Of a DNA stretch of 7,594 nt, positions 1 through 6,515 are shown in pieces (positions within the stretch are counted from its first letter, which is position 1; each line of letters begins with the position of its first letter). Where the stretch lies: NCBI GenBank assembly GCA_017885365.1, contig JAFNGD010000144.1, positions 3,346-10,939 on the forward strand. The letters are read 5' to 3'. Source of the DNA: Nitrospirota bacterium. GTDB taxonomy: Bacteria; Nitrospirota; UBA9217. The notes below the pieces were generated by a model. That model had not been told where the DNA came from, did no database searches, and saw only the letters and a list, made by a program, of their open reading frames with translations. The translations under genes and the position numbers were made by a program.

Positions 1-161
1 GGCTTCTTCTCGATGGGGTCCACGGCCACGGCGCAGGGCTTGCCGTACACGAGGCTGTACAGCGCCCCGTCCTTGTTGATCCTGGTCCTGCATCCGCCTA
101 CCTGATAGTTCTCCAGCACGCATTCGGTAGGACAGAGCTCGCATTGAACGGTCCCTGACAT
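1..161 (-). CDS. Radical SAM protein, AmrS/PflA-like (N-terminal fragment)
   Basis: Partial gene: the start is at 161 and the 3' end lies beyond the window, leaving 53 codons plus two bases. The visible protein opens with a cysteine pattern CELCPTEC (Cys7, Cys10, Cys14) followed by a GGCRTR element (Cys24), then LVYGKPCAVAVDPIEKK. This N-terminal signature is characteristic of the radical SAM enzymes related to pyruvate formate-lyase activase that include AmrS of the AmmeMemoRadiSam set. In such proteins the SAM-binding CX3CX2C loop comes later, outside this window, so radical SAM chemistry is inferred from family resemblance. The start is supported by AAGGTGA at 167-173, six bases upstream of the ATG. 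It follows the 66-residue membrane protein gene by 124 bp in the same direction, so co-transcription is possible. The substrate is unknown. The family call is fairly secure; the exact subfamily is not. Confidence 0.8.
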   Translation of the reverse strand, partial: MSGTVQCELCPTECVLENYQVGGCRTRINKDGALYSLVYGKPCAVAVDPIEKK

Positions 162-166
162 AGAAA

Positions 167-173
167 TCACCTT
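167..173 (-). promoter_or_regulatory. Ribosome binding site of the radical SAM gene
   Basis: AAGGTGA on the minus strand lies six bases before the ATG at 159-161. It is a good Shine-Dalgarno match and fixes the start of the truncated radical SAM gene. Confidence 0.7.
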
Positions 174-264
174 GAGAACTGCGCTTGAACTACGGGTAAA
201 CGCGGATCAGCTGCCTGTGATGTCGGATTTCGCCATCTCTTCGTGCATTACATACCGCATTCCG

Positions 265-283
265 CACTTCGAACTCCGAAGTG
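265..283 (-). other. Short perfect hairpin just after the 66-aa gene
   Basis: CACTTCG and CGAAGTG form a perfect 7-bp stem around a 5-base loop, two bases past the stop codon of the small membrane protein gene. On the minus strand no T-tract follows, so it does not look like a standard intrinsic terminator. It could slow 3' exonucleases or act as a weak or Rho-assisted stop between this gene and the radical SAM gene. On the plus strand a T/C-rich run follows, but no plus-strand gene needs a terminator here. Confidence 0.45.
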
Positions 284-285
284 TT

Positions 286-486
286 TCATTCCTTCTTCTT
301 CCAGAATGCACCTTCGTGCAGGCCGAGCCCTTTCTTGGTGATCACCGTTTCATAGTGCGCCCGCCGTTTGCCCAGTTCCCATAGGCCCGCCGGGATCGTA
401 TTCGGGAGCAGGTTGACGGCCAGGACCAGCACCGCAAGCCCTGCGGCAACAGTGGCGACGAATGTAAATTTTTTAGCGTCGTTCAT
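286..486 (-). CDS. Small single-pass membrane protein, 66 aa, function unknown
   Basis: An ATG-TGA frame of 66 codons. Residues 1-6 are polar/basic (MNDAKK), residues 8-27 form one hydrophobic helix, and the remaining 39 residues are highly charged (ELGKRRAHYETVITKKG, then a lysine-rich FWKKKE end). The pattern fits a bitopic inner-membrane protein or an uncleaved signal anchor; no lipobox or haem motif is present. I do not recognise the family. Support for it being real is the coherent membrane-protein composition, a sigma70-like promoter 195 bp upstream in the same direction, and a same-strand radical SAM gene downstream. Against it, the ribosome binding site is weak (only an AGTCAGG-like stretch before the ATG). 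Many such peptides accompany larger membrane complexes, but no partner is evident here. Confidence 0.6.
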   Translation of the reverse strand: MNDAKKFTFVATVAAGLAVLVLAVNLLPNTIPAGLWELGKRRAHYETVITKKGLGLHEGAFWKKKE

Positions 487-570
487 GGGCCTGACTTCTG
501 TCGGGCGCGATGGCTCATGCTCATCGAAAAAAGCATGCGGACACGGGAACAGCGGTGTTTAGTCATGATC

Positions 571-617
571 GACCGGGATACCATTACCAGTATTCACCTG
601 TTCCTGGTATGCCGGTC
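571..617. repeat. Imperfect 12-bp inverted repeat in the leader of the 66-aa gene
   Basis: GACCGGGATACC (571-582) and GGTATGCCGGTC (606-617) pair at 11 of 12 positions across a 23-base loop. The loop contains a second pairing option (ACCAG with CTGGT). It falls inside the predicted transcript from the 681-709 promoter, about 85 bp before the small gene. It may be an RNA structure or a protein-binding site; nothing in the sequence decides which. Confidence 0.4.
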
Positions 618-680
618 ACGGAAAAACCCGCAGCGGTCCGCTCGTATCCAGGGTGATCGGCGTCAAGTGGTGTGTGCCGT

Positions 681-709
681 ATTATCCGACTTTGGCCGCC
701 AAATGTGAA
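681..709 (-). promoter_or_regulatory. Putative sigma70 promoter for the 66-aa gene and radical SAM gene
   Basis: On the minus strand TTCACA (704-709) and GATAAT (681-686) are separated by exactly 17 bp. Each hexamer matches the consensus at five of six positions. It faces the 66-aa gene and predicts a start near 674 and a leader of about 190 bases. It is the best minus-strand promoter I found between the operon end at 849 and the small gene, and supports a separate transcription unit there. Confidence 0.55.
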
Positions 710-848
710 GCGGTTCTTCACGGCACGTTCCCCGAACTATCCCGCAAAGGGCGCGCGACGAGCACCTTTCCCGGTTCTGCTCTCCAGATCCCGTTCGCTG
801 CGCTCGGAATGGTTCGCGCTTACAGAACGTTTGGAGCCGCTTCGTTCT

Positions 849-1922
849 TCAACCCTGCCGGTCCGCTAGTCGAACGCTCGTCACAATCGTCCTGATGAAT
901 TCCCCGGATACGCGCGACGGGCCGGTGATGAAGAAATGGAGCTCGCTGCCGCCTTGCTTGCCCACCAGCACGATGTGCGAAACATCCTCCCAGCCCCGCC
1001 AGCCCTGGATGACATAGCCCCTGAGCAGCGGCAGCTCCAGCCGGAACACGGCAACATTCGTAATTCCGGCAAGGTCGGCGGCCTTGATGAGCAGCGGGAC
1101 CAGCCCAACCTTCGACTGGTATGCGAGATCAAGGAGGTCCCCAACGTTCCGTACACCCATGCCCCCGCGGAATGCCAGCGCGTTCTTTTGCAGCGCCCGC
1201 CCCAGCGTATTCACGACAATCTCGATCCGTTCTTTTTTTTCACTCTCTCCGAAGAAAAGACGATTTCCTTCATCGCCAGCAAGCAGGAAGCGCCGGGGTA
1301 GCGTGAACGAGAACTCCCCCAGGCGCTGTTTCGGCGATGTCTTCGCTCCGTCCTCTTTCGCGCTCACGCTGAGCGTCCGGGGAAATAACGCGAGCTGCGG
1401 ATAGCGATGATACAGGTATGCGTGAGCGCCGCCCAGGCACAAGGCAAAGACCAGCAGAAGCGTTCCGCCCGTCATGGGCGGGGTCCACCGTGCGCGCCGC
1501 ACCATGCCTTCGGGAAAGCGCTTGTTCAGCTCTTCCACAAGCTCCTGTTTCCGGCCCGCGTCCATCGCCTCAACCAGCGGACTGGTGCGCAGCGCACCCT
1601 GTCGGGCGAATACATTCACCACCCTGCCCCGTTCATTGAAGTAAATTGCCGTGATCCGTTCATACGGGATGTCCCGCCTCCCCGGCCGTGCAAGGACGCG
1701 CCGCTCATCATCAAAGGAGAACCGGTTTTTCCGGTCGCTCAGCCAGGCGACCAGGAACACAGACGGCAGCAGAATGAGCAGCGACAGCCCGAACAGGAAC
1801 GGCCAGTTCCCGCCCAGGAGGCCGACAGACGCGATCAGTACGAACAACACGACATAAAGAGCCGGATAGATCGCCATCCGTAGCGCATTGCCATGGAACA
1901 TCTGTTCTGTATTCTGTGTCAT
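849..1922 (-). CDS. Three-TM membrane protein with PH-like middle region, unknown function
   Basis: A 357-residue protein starting at the ATG at 1920-1922, which overlaps the upstream stop as ATGA and has GAGGAGAG seven bases before it. A longer in-frame start (1973) lies inside the upstream gene and is less likely. Residues about 16-35 and 40-61 are two membrane helices. Residues about 66-137 (RFSFDDERRVLARPGRRDIPYERI onward) resemble the small beta-domain of bacterial PH-domain membrane proteins, with a helix (AGRKQELVEELNKRF) after it. A third helix spans about 152-170, and residues 200-357 form a mixed alpha/beta C-terminal domain, probably extracytoplasmic. No cysteine pair, haem or metal motif is visible. 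As last gene of the three-gene operon it is translationally coupled to the flavin/iron-sulfur protein and may be an accessory or assembly factor for it. The PH assignment rests on pattern only; I do not recognise the family. Confidence 0.8.
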   Translation of the reverse strand: MTQNTEQMFHGNALRMAIYPALYVVLFVLIASVGLLGGNWPFLFGLSLLILLPSVFLVAWLSDRKNRFSFDDERRVLARPGRRDIPYERITAIYFNERGRVVNVFARQGALRTSPLVEAMDAGRKQELVEELNKRFPEGMVRRARWTPPMTGGTLLLVFALCLGGAHAYLYHRYPQLALFPRTLSVSAKEDGAKTSPKQRLGEFSFTLPRRFLLAGDEGNRLFFGESEKKERIEIVVNTLGRALQKNALAFRGGMGVRNVGDLLDLAYQSKVGLVPLLIKAADLAGITNVAVFRLELPLLRGYVIQGWRGWEDVSHIVLVGKQGGSELHFFITGPSRVSGEFIRTIVTSVRLADRQG

Positions 1923-3163
1923 GATGGTTCTCTCCTCGCATCTGAAGCTGTCCGCGCCGAAGGCGCGTAGCATCTATTGCACCGGATACATTCACCTGTT
2001 TCCGGGTCCGGCCTGTTGCCCATGGGGCAATCGGGCCTGATGACATACGCGGGATCGCGACGCGCACAGGCAGCGGCAAACGCGGCGACAGGGCAAAGAT
2101 ACCGGCACCAGAAACGCGGCACCCGCAGGTTCGCGAGCAGCGAAAGCGCTACAAGGGTCCAGGCGAACATGTTTCCGTGGAAGGCAAAGAGCGTGATGTA
2201 GGGCTCATAGTCGCCGTGGTCGACGCTCCCGCTCAGGAACACCGCTGTTGTTGCGAGCGCCAGCAGAACGTACTTGAGCTTCCTCCACCGATCATCCTGC
2301 TCCGGCGGGATCTCCCACTTTCTGAGCGGGACGCGAGCGATGAGCTCGGACAGCGCACCGAACGGGCAGAGCCAGCCGCAATAGAACCGGCCGGCGACCA
2401 GCAGGGAAACGAGCGTGCTGCCCACAATCACGTACCACAACGACGCCGATGACGGCCGCAGCAGCGCCAGGTTGAACACGTGCAGGACCGAAAAAGGGCT
2501 GGCCAGGTACAGGCCGATGACCGCGATGCCCGCTGCCAGGCTGATGTCACGTATCCACTGCAGCCGCCGATCCCGACGCGTCAGCACGTAGCCCGTACCG
2601 CCGAATAAGAGCACTGCTGCGTACCACACCCCTGTCCAGTCACCTGCAGCAGCAGCCGCCCCGGTCCCTGCCTGCAGACCGAAGACGCTCGCTGCTACTG
2701 TTCGTGACGACTCCCGCACCGTCTTGGCCAAAGCTTCGACGCTGACGGTCGCCCTGCTGATGCCGTCGATGTCCCGGTCGACCTCAAAGCGGTCGAACAC
2801 GCTCTTGCCGATGAACCGTCCGAGATAGGCCGGCGTCTCAAGGTAATGCACGTAGTTCTTCGTTTCCCGGTGGGACAGAAGCTTGATTCCCTTGATCCTG
2901 CCGTCATCTCCCAGCACCAGCAACACCTTGATGGGCCCCGCATAGCCCCGGACGGACTGCGTCACGTCATAGGAATTGAAGGCCACCAGCCTCTGCCCGG
3001 AACGGTAGTGGGGCGGCGATCCCGATTTCCCGGAGAACGTCGCATCCGGTGCAAGCTCCCGGAGAAGCCCCCGCTCATCGACGCGCGTCTCATGCCGCAA
3101 GAACGTTCCCGCGACCAGCGACAGCAGCGCAACAAGAACAAGGATGGCCCTAGGCTTGTTCAT
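1919..3163 (-). CDS. NosR/NapH-like membrane flavin and iron-sulfur protein
   Basis: A 414-residue protein. An N-terminal helix (5-22) is followed by a periplasmic FMN-binding domain (about 55-164), with the family's IKGIKLLSHRET element and a DGISRATVS motif (132-141). In related domains (NqrC, RnfG, NosR) the serine/threonine of this motif is where ApbE attaches FMN; here the usual SGAT reads SRAT. About five membrane helices follow (178-194, 205-222, 240-257, 296-312, 328-345). Two CX3CP motifs (Cys262/266 in CGWLCP, Cys353/357 in CRYLCP) and a C-terminal set Cys379, 392, 395, 398 (CIRCNRC) would ligate [4Fe-4S] clusters. This architecture matches NosR, NirI and RdhC/CprC-type proteins, which move electrons between membrane and periplasm. 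It lacks a clear Cys-rich 2x[4Fe-4S] ferredoxin tail of CX2CX2CX3CP type. It overlaps the upstream gene by 14 bp and the downstream one by 4 bp. The ribosome binding site is weak, so coupling is likely. No nos or rdh gene is in view. Confidence 0.9.
   Translation of the reverse strand: MNKPRAILVLVALLSLVAGTFLRHETRVDERGLLRELAPDATFSGKSGSPPHYRSGQRLVAFNSYDVTQSVRGYAGPIKVLLVLGDDGRIKGIKLLSHRETKNYVHYLETPAYLGRFIGKSVFDRFEVDRDIDGISRATVSVEALAKTVRESSRTVAASVFGLQAGTGAAAAAGDWTGVWYAAVLLFGGTGYVLTRRDRRLQWIRDISLAAGIAVIGLYLASPFSVLHVFNLALLRPSSASLWYVIVGSTLVSLLVAGRFYCGWLCPFGALSELIARVPLRKWEIPPEQDDRWRKLKYVLLALATTAVFLSGSVDHGDYEPYITLFAFHGNMFAWTLVALSLLANLRVPRFWCRYLCPVAAFAAACARRDPAYVIRPDCPMGNRPDPETGECIRCNRCYAPSARTASDARREPS
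1930..1937 (-). promoter_or_regulatory. Ribosome binding site fixing the start at 1922
   Basis: GAGGAGAG on the minus strand lies seven bases before the ATG at 1920-1922, inside the last codons of the upstream gene. It selects this ATG over the in-frame one 51 bp further upstream. Confidence 0.75.
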
Positions 3164-5255
3164 GGCCGACGGACACCAGGACGGTTAAGGACATCATTTT
3201 TACGAGTACCATACCAAGCAGGGTGTTGCTCATGCCGAAGAGCGGCACCAGGAACAGGGCCGTCAGCAGCGCACCAAGGAACGACCCGGCAAGGTCCAGG
3301 GCATACAGCCATCCGGCCCTGCCTGCGGCCTCTTCCGCGCCGACATATTTCAGCGCGGCGGCGAACACGGCACCACCCACCGTGCCGAACAGCGCGATCA
3401 ACACCAGATACATTGCCTCGTATTGGAAGAACAGCGGGGCCAGGAGCAGCAGCACTGCTCCTGACACCTCGCAGTATTTCAGGACGCGGAACGGACGGGG
3501 GGCGTCCTGTACGAGATAGGCGCCGGCCGCGCTTCCGGCCATGAACGCGGCGGTCAGGAGGCCCACCCGTTCATACACGTACCCGTAGTGGCCCTGGTAC
3601 CCGAGCAGGACGACCAGGGAGAAGACCATGGACGAGGACCCTGCGAGGAACACGGAATAGGCAACGGCCTGTCTGCGTCCCCTGATGGCGAAGCCGGCAG
3701 CGGCGAGGATGCCAAGTGCGGCCAGCACCACGGCCCGGCCATGGTCGGCAAGGGCCTGTACGATGCCGCTCTTCTGCATGTCGGCCCAGACGAGAAGCTC
3801 GTAGAGGTACGCGACGGGCCGGGCATCCGTATTCTGCTCCGTCACCGCAGCCAGCCGCGCCCGGTGTTGCTCCACCTTGAGAGGGTCGAAGGCATCGTCC
3901 AGCAGGTACGGGTGGAAGTACGCCATGGCCACGTCCCGCTCCCGCACCCGGCGCTGCAGCAGGGCGGGCGCGGTCTCGATCGGTCCGTCCGACGCTGCGA
4001 GGACGCCGTACTCCTCCGAGGACAGGACGACGTTGCGGAACACGGCCTTGAGCGACGCGGCGATGGAGCCGTTGGCGGCCTGCATCCTCTTTCCGACGTA
4101 GCCGAACGATGCCGGGAGCGTCAGCGCGATAACGCCGTCCGCGTTCAGTGCCCGCCGCGCCTCGCGGAAGAACTCGACGGTGTAGAGACGGTTGAGGTTC
4201 GCGGTCGAGGGTTCGGGCAGGTTCAGGAGCACCAGGTCGTAGCGCGGCCCCCGCAGTCCCTTGATATACCTGCGGGCATCGGCCGTCAGGACATGGAGCC
4301 GCCCGTCAAACGTCGCTCCCCCGTCCGCCGGCACGACGAGCGAGAGCGAGATCCGCAGCAGCGCAGGATCAAGTTCGATATAGTCAATGCTGGTGCCGGG
4401 ATATTTCAGGATCTCCTGTGCAACGCCGGGCGATCCTCCGGCGATGAGCACCCGCTGCGGGTCCGGATGGAGCGTGAAGGGAAGGTGGGCTTTCACTTCG
4501 TCGGTCTGACGATCGGGATAGGAGAACTGGAACTTGCCGGCGGCAAAGATATTGAACTGGCCACGCGTCTTCAGGACTTCGATGGTCCCATACCGAGAAT
4601 CGGTCCTGCTGATGAGCGCTGAGTCTTCTTCCATCAGCGCGGACCGGGCCCGCGAGAACCCGGCTGAGACCAGGAGCGGGACCACGAGCAGCAGCGCGAG
4701 GGCTCTTGTTCGCAGCAGGAGCGCACCCAGCGCGATAGAGACCATGCTCACCGCTGCCAGGACCGAGGATGCACCGGCGTGCCCGGCGACCAGGAACGTG
4801 AATGCCGCGCCTCCCAGGAACGCCCCGCCTGCTTCGAGCAGGAAGACGCGGGTCGCATTCCCGGTAAACGTGCGGACGGCGAGGGGGAACTGCATCCCGA
4901 TCAGGACGCAGGCCGGCGTGAGCACCAGGGCCGTGGCAATGACGGTCATGTCCAGCGGGACGATCTCTCCCCGTTCCAGGGCGAGCAGCGGCCGGATGAA
5001 GGGAATGGCGGACAGGAGCGGCTGGGACAGAAGTCCGGCAGACAGGACCGTGAGCCCCAGGGCACGGGGATTCCGGACGTTCCTCGCGGCAGCGCTGCCG
5101 ATCCCTACCGCGAGCAGCCAGAACGAGAGCGTGATCCCCAGGTCGAGTTCGTTGCCGGAGAACACAGCCATGAACTCGCGGAGCGAGGTGACTTGCAGGA
5201 GCATGGCGTTCGCTCCCAAAACGACCATGATGAGTGACAGGCGGCCTGTTTTCAT
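3150..5255 (-). CDS. Polytopic membrane protein with spermidine-synthase-like domain
   Basis: A 701-residue protein from ATG 5253-5255. About seven N-terminal membrane helices (5-200) lead into a soluble spermidine synthase/SAM-methyltransferase-type Rossmann domain (about 221-425), then about seven more helices (504-697). In the domain, the nucleotide-loop equivalent is IAGGSPG (271-277), the acidic residue ending strand 2 is YIELDP (292-297), and TADARRYIK (324-332) is the next conserved block. The position that is D-S/T-x-D-P in true spermidine synthases reads LNLPEPS (344-350), so the catalytic aspartate is missing; aminopropyl transfer is unlikely. Such membrane-embedded synthase-like proteins are common and mostly uncharacterised. 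The frame stays open to a TTG at 5393, but this runs into the upstream terminator. An in-frame ATG at 5345 has no ribosome binding site, and MKTGRLSLIM at 5255 gives a natural N-terminus, although its own ribosome site (GGATGGGG-like) is weak. It heads the three-gene operon. Confidence 0.85.
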   Translation of the reverse strand: MKTGRLSLIMVVLGANAMLLQVTSLREFMAVFSGNELDLGITLSFWLLAVGIGSAAARNVRNPRALGLTVLSAGLLSQPLLSAIPFIRPLLALERGEIVPLDMTVIATALVLTPACVLIGMQFPLAVRTFTGNATRVFLLEAGGAFLGGAAFTFLVAGHAGASSVLAAVSMVSIALGALLLRTRALALLLVVPLLVSAGFSRARSALMEEDSALISRTDSRYGTIEVLKTRGQFNIFAAGKFQFSYPDRQTDEVKAHLPFTLHPDPQRVLIAGGSPGVAQEILKYPGTSIDYIELDPALLRISLSLVVPADGGATFDGRLHVLTADARRYIKGLRGPRYDLVLLNLPEPSTANLNRLYTVEFFREARRALNADGVIALTLPASFGYVGKRMQAANGSIAASLKAVFRNVVLSSEEYGVLAASDGPIETAPALLQRRVRERDVAMAYFHPYLLDDAFDPLKVEQHRARLAAVTEQNTDARPVAYLYELLVWADMQKSGIVQALADHGRAVVLAALGILAAAGFAIRGRRQAVAYSVFLAGSSSMVFSLVVLLGYQGHYGYVYERVGLLTAAFMAGSAAGAYLVQDAPRPFRVLKYCEVSGAVLLLLAPLFFQYEAMYLVLIALFGTVGGAVFAAALKYVGAEEAAGRAGWLYALDLAGSFLGALLTALFLVPLFGMSNTLLGMVLVKMMSLTVLVSVGHEQA

Positions 5256-5298
5256 CGTCGCGCCCCATCCGGTCCCGTCGGAGATCCTGCCAGTCGGA

Positions 5299-5350
5299 CG
5301 ATCATTGATGCTCCCTGCAGTACGCTGCAGGGAACCTTCGATCATCAAGG
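5299..5350. repeat. Nested inverted repeat in the leader of the three-gene operon
   Basis: A perfect 9-bp inverted repeat (TCCCTGCAG / CTGCAGGGA, 5312-5333, 4-base TACG loop) is flanked by TTGATG (5305-5310) and CATCAA (5343-5348). CGATCAT is directly repeated at 5299-5305 and 5339-5345, 40 bp apart. The element lies 44-95 bp upstream of the chosen start at 5255, downstream of the preceding terminator. It may be an operator for a dimeric regulator or a structured leader. No good sigma70 hexamer pair was found around it. Confidence 0.5.
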
Positions 5351-5390
5351 AAGTTTCGTCATACTGATCAGAGCGGCTTTCCGGCGCAGT

Positions 5391-5428
5391 CAAACAAAAA
5401 AGCTGCTGAAGGTTCGCTTCAGCAGCTT
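5391..5428 (-). terminator. Intrinsic terminator of the TPR protein gene
   Basis: On the minus strand a 12-bp perfect stem with a 5-base loop (arms 5400-5411 and 5417-5428) is followed by TTTTTGTTTG. It begins 47 bp after the stop of the TPR gene. A second, weaker bulged hairpin (GGTC-TCG / CGA-GACC, 5431-5451) lies just before it. It separates that gene from the downstream operon. Confidence 0.9.
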
Positions 5429-5475
5429 GTGGTCTCGCTTAGACGAAGACCGTCGTCCTCAGGGGCATTCCCGGG

Positions 5476-6447
5476 CTACTGTTTATACAGGACCTTGTCC
5501 TCGGCATACTCACCCTTGCCGCTGCTCCTGATCCGGTAGCTTCCTTTCAGCTTCGTCTCGTCGCCGGACAGGGTCATTTCATAGTCCTCGGTCTTCCAGT
5601 ACGAGGGGATGGTCGCAAGCTTCCAGGTGACCTGGATGTGGACGGTGTCATCAGCAAGCTCGAACACCGTTACCGTGCCGGTGGCGCCGGTGCTGCGCCG
5701 CGGTGCCGACGCGGCGAGCTTGCCATCCGAGCCCATGTTGATAATGAATGCCTGTGTGGTGACGTCCTCGCCGCCGCGAGGTGCCGAATCCTTGTAGAAC
5801 CAGCCCCCGACGAAGGCCTTGGGATTTGTCCTTTTCTCCGGCGCGGCCGCGGTCTGCGGCTTCTTAGGGGCAGGCGCAACCTTGACCGGTGTCGGTGGAG
5901 GCGGAGGCGCAAGCGGGACGCTCGGGCTGGTTTTCAGCGCCTGCTTGGCGTCTTCGGCGTAGACCTCCAGCTCATAGACATGGTTCCTGATCTCCCGCGC
6001 ATTCTTAGCATTCGGGTCGGCCAGGAGGGCGAAGTTCAGGTTCTGAATCGCCTCGGCAAACAGGCCCGCCTTCTCCTGCGCCGTTGCGAGGTTGGCGTAG
6101 CCGTCGGCCACCCACGGCGCGAGGGCGAGGGCCGACTGGAACTCATCCACGGCCTTCTTGAAGCCGTCGGCGTCGTTCGCTTTTTTCAGGAATGCGCTGC
6201 CACGCGCCATCTGTCGCTCGAACTCCTCCGGCACCGGCGGTTTCTGTTTCAGGGTCTGGGAATATTTTATGACCTTCTCCCGGAGCTCGACGTTCTCCGG
6301 ACTCTTCTTGAGGTCGGCCACATATTGCTTGAGCGTATCAAGGGAGCCGCCCCCGCCTCTGTCCGTGGCTGCGACCGCCGCCTGCCCGGTGAGAAGCGCT
6401 GCGATCAGCATGAGCAACATCGTTACCTTTCCTTTTGCTTGTGCCAT
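5476..6447 (-). CDS. Secreted TPR protein with proline-rich linker and beta-rich C-terminal domain
   Basis: A 323-residue protein with a strong ribosome site (AAGGAGAG, seven bases before ATG 6445-6447). Residues 1-27 are a Sec signal peptide (basic start, hydrophobic core, GQAAVAA cleavage region), with no lipobox cysteine. Residues about 36-75 are helical. Residues about 76-172 carry two tetratricopeptide-type helix pairs, e.g. FKKAVDEFQSALALAP and FAEAIQNLNFALLADP, ending in the canonical Pro. A Pro/Ala/Lys linker (174-206, including six prolines in a row) joins a C-terminal domain (about 208-323) that opens with FVGGWFY and alternates strands and turns, resembling small beta-barrel or sandwich folds. 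The protein contains no cysteine, so no disulfide or haem. It is likely a periplasmic or surface scaffold binding a partner through the TPRs. It sits alone between its own promoter and terminator. The partner and the C-terminal fold are unknown; a link with the neighbouring NrfA is only positional. Confidence 0.88.
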   Translation of the reverse strand: MAQAKGKVTMLLMLIAALLTGQAAVAATDRGGGGSLDTLKQYVADLKKSPENVELREKVIKYSQTLKQKPPVPEEFERQMARGSAFLKKANDADGFKKAVDEFQSALALAPWVADGYANLATAQEKAGLFAEAIQNLNFALLADPNAKNAREIRNHVYELEVYAEDAKQALKTSPSVPLAPPPPPTPVKVAPAPKKPQTAAAPEKRTNPKAFVGGWFYKDSAPRGGEDVTTQAFIINMGSDGKLAASAPRRSTGATGTVTVFELADDTVHIQVTWKLATIPSYWKTEDYEMTLSGDETKLKGSYRIRSSGKGEYAEDKVLYKQ

Positions 6448-6515
6448 ATTCCCACTCTCCTTGATGAAAAGACGGAACTTTGCCGCGAACTGACGGCCTT
6501 CGACGTTATGGATGA

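Larger units (their letters stand above)
487..848. other. Gene-poor 362-bp intergenic region
   Basis: No convincing coding frame is present on either strand; the open frames here are short, lack ribosome binding sites and have no recognisable composition. The region holds a sigma70-like promoter facing the small membrane protein gene (681-709), an imperfect 12-bp inverted repeat in the resulting leader (571-617), the 11-base odd palindrome AGCGGTCCGCT at 634-644, and a 6-bp hairpin AGAACG/CGTTCT (824-848) directly after the stop of the upstream operon. That last hairpin has no T-tract, so no clear intrinsic terminator for the operon ending at 849 is visible. Confidence 0.6.

Noticed and set aside
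630..660. Terminator formed by AGCGG/CCGCT and a T5 run on the minus strand
   Set aside because: The stem allows only about 4 bp with a minimal loop, and the T-run (620s) is separated from it by GCGGG.
824..848. Terminator for the three-gene operon
   Set aside because: The AGAACG/CGTTCT stem is only 6 bp with a 13-base loop and no T-tract follows on the minus strand.
1923..1973. 17-codon N-terminal extension of the PH-like protein
   Set aside because: The ATG with ATGA overlap and GAGGAGAG site at 1930-1937 is far better supported.
3588..4622. A 344-codon plus-strand open frame
   Set aside because: It is antisense to the synthase-like gene, and its product has no coherent domain or membrane pattern.
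4384..5268. A 294-codon minus-strand frame overlapping the start of the synthase-like gene
   Set aside because: Arg/His/Pro-rich composition typical of an out-of-frame reading; the overlapping frame has membrane helices and a recognisable domain.
5256..5393. 46-codon N-terminal extension of the synthase-like protein from a TTG
   Set aside because: The start would sit in the T-tract of the preceding terminator, has no ribosome binding site, and would place a polar, unstructured stretch before the natural membrane-protein N-terminus.
5353..5394. TTGACT-like -35 box upstream of the three-gene operon
   Set aside because: At 17 bp spacing the -10 position reads TGATCA, a poor match; the better TATGAC lies 24 bp away, too far.
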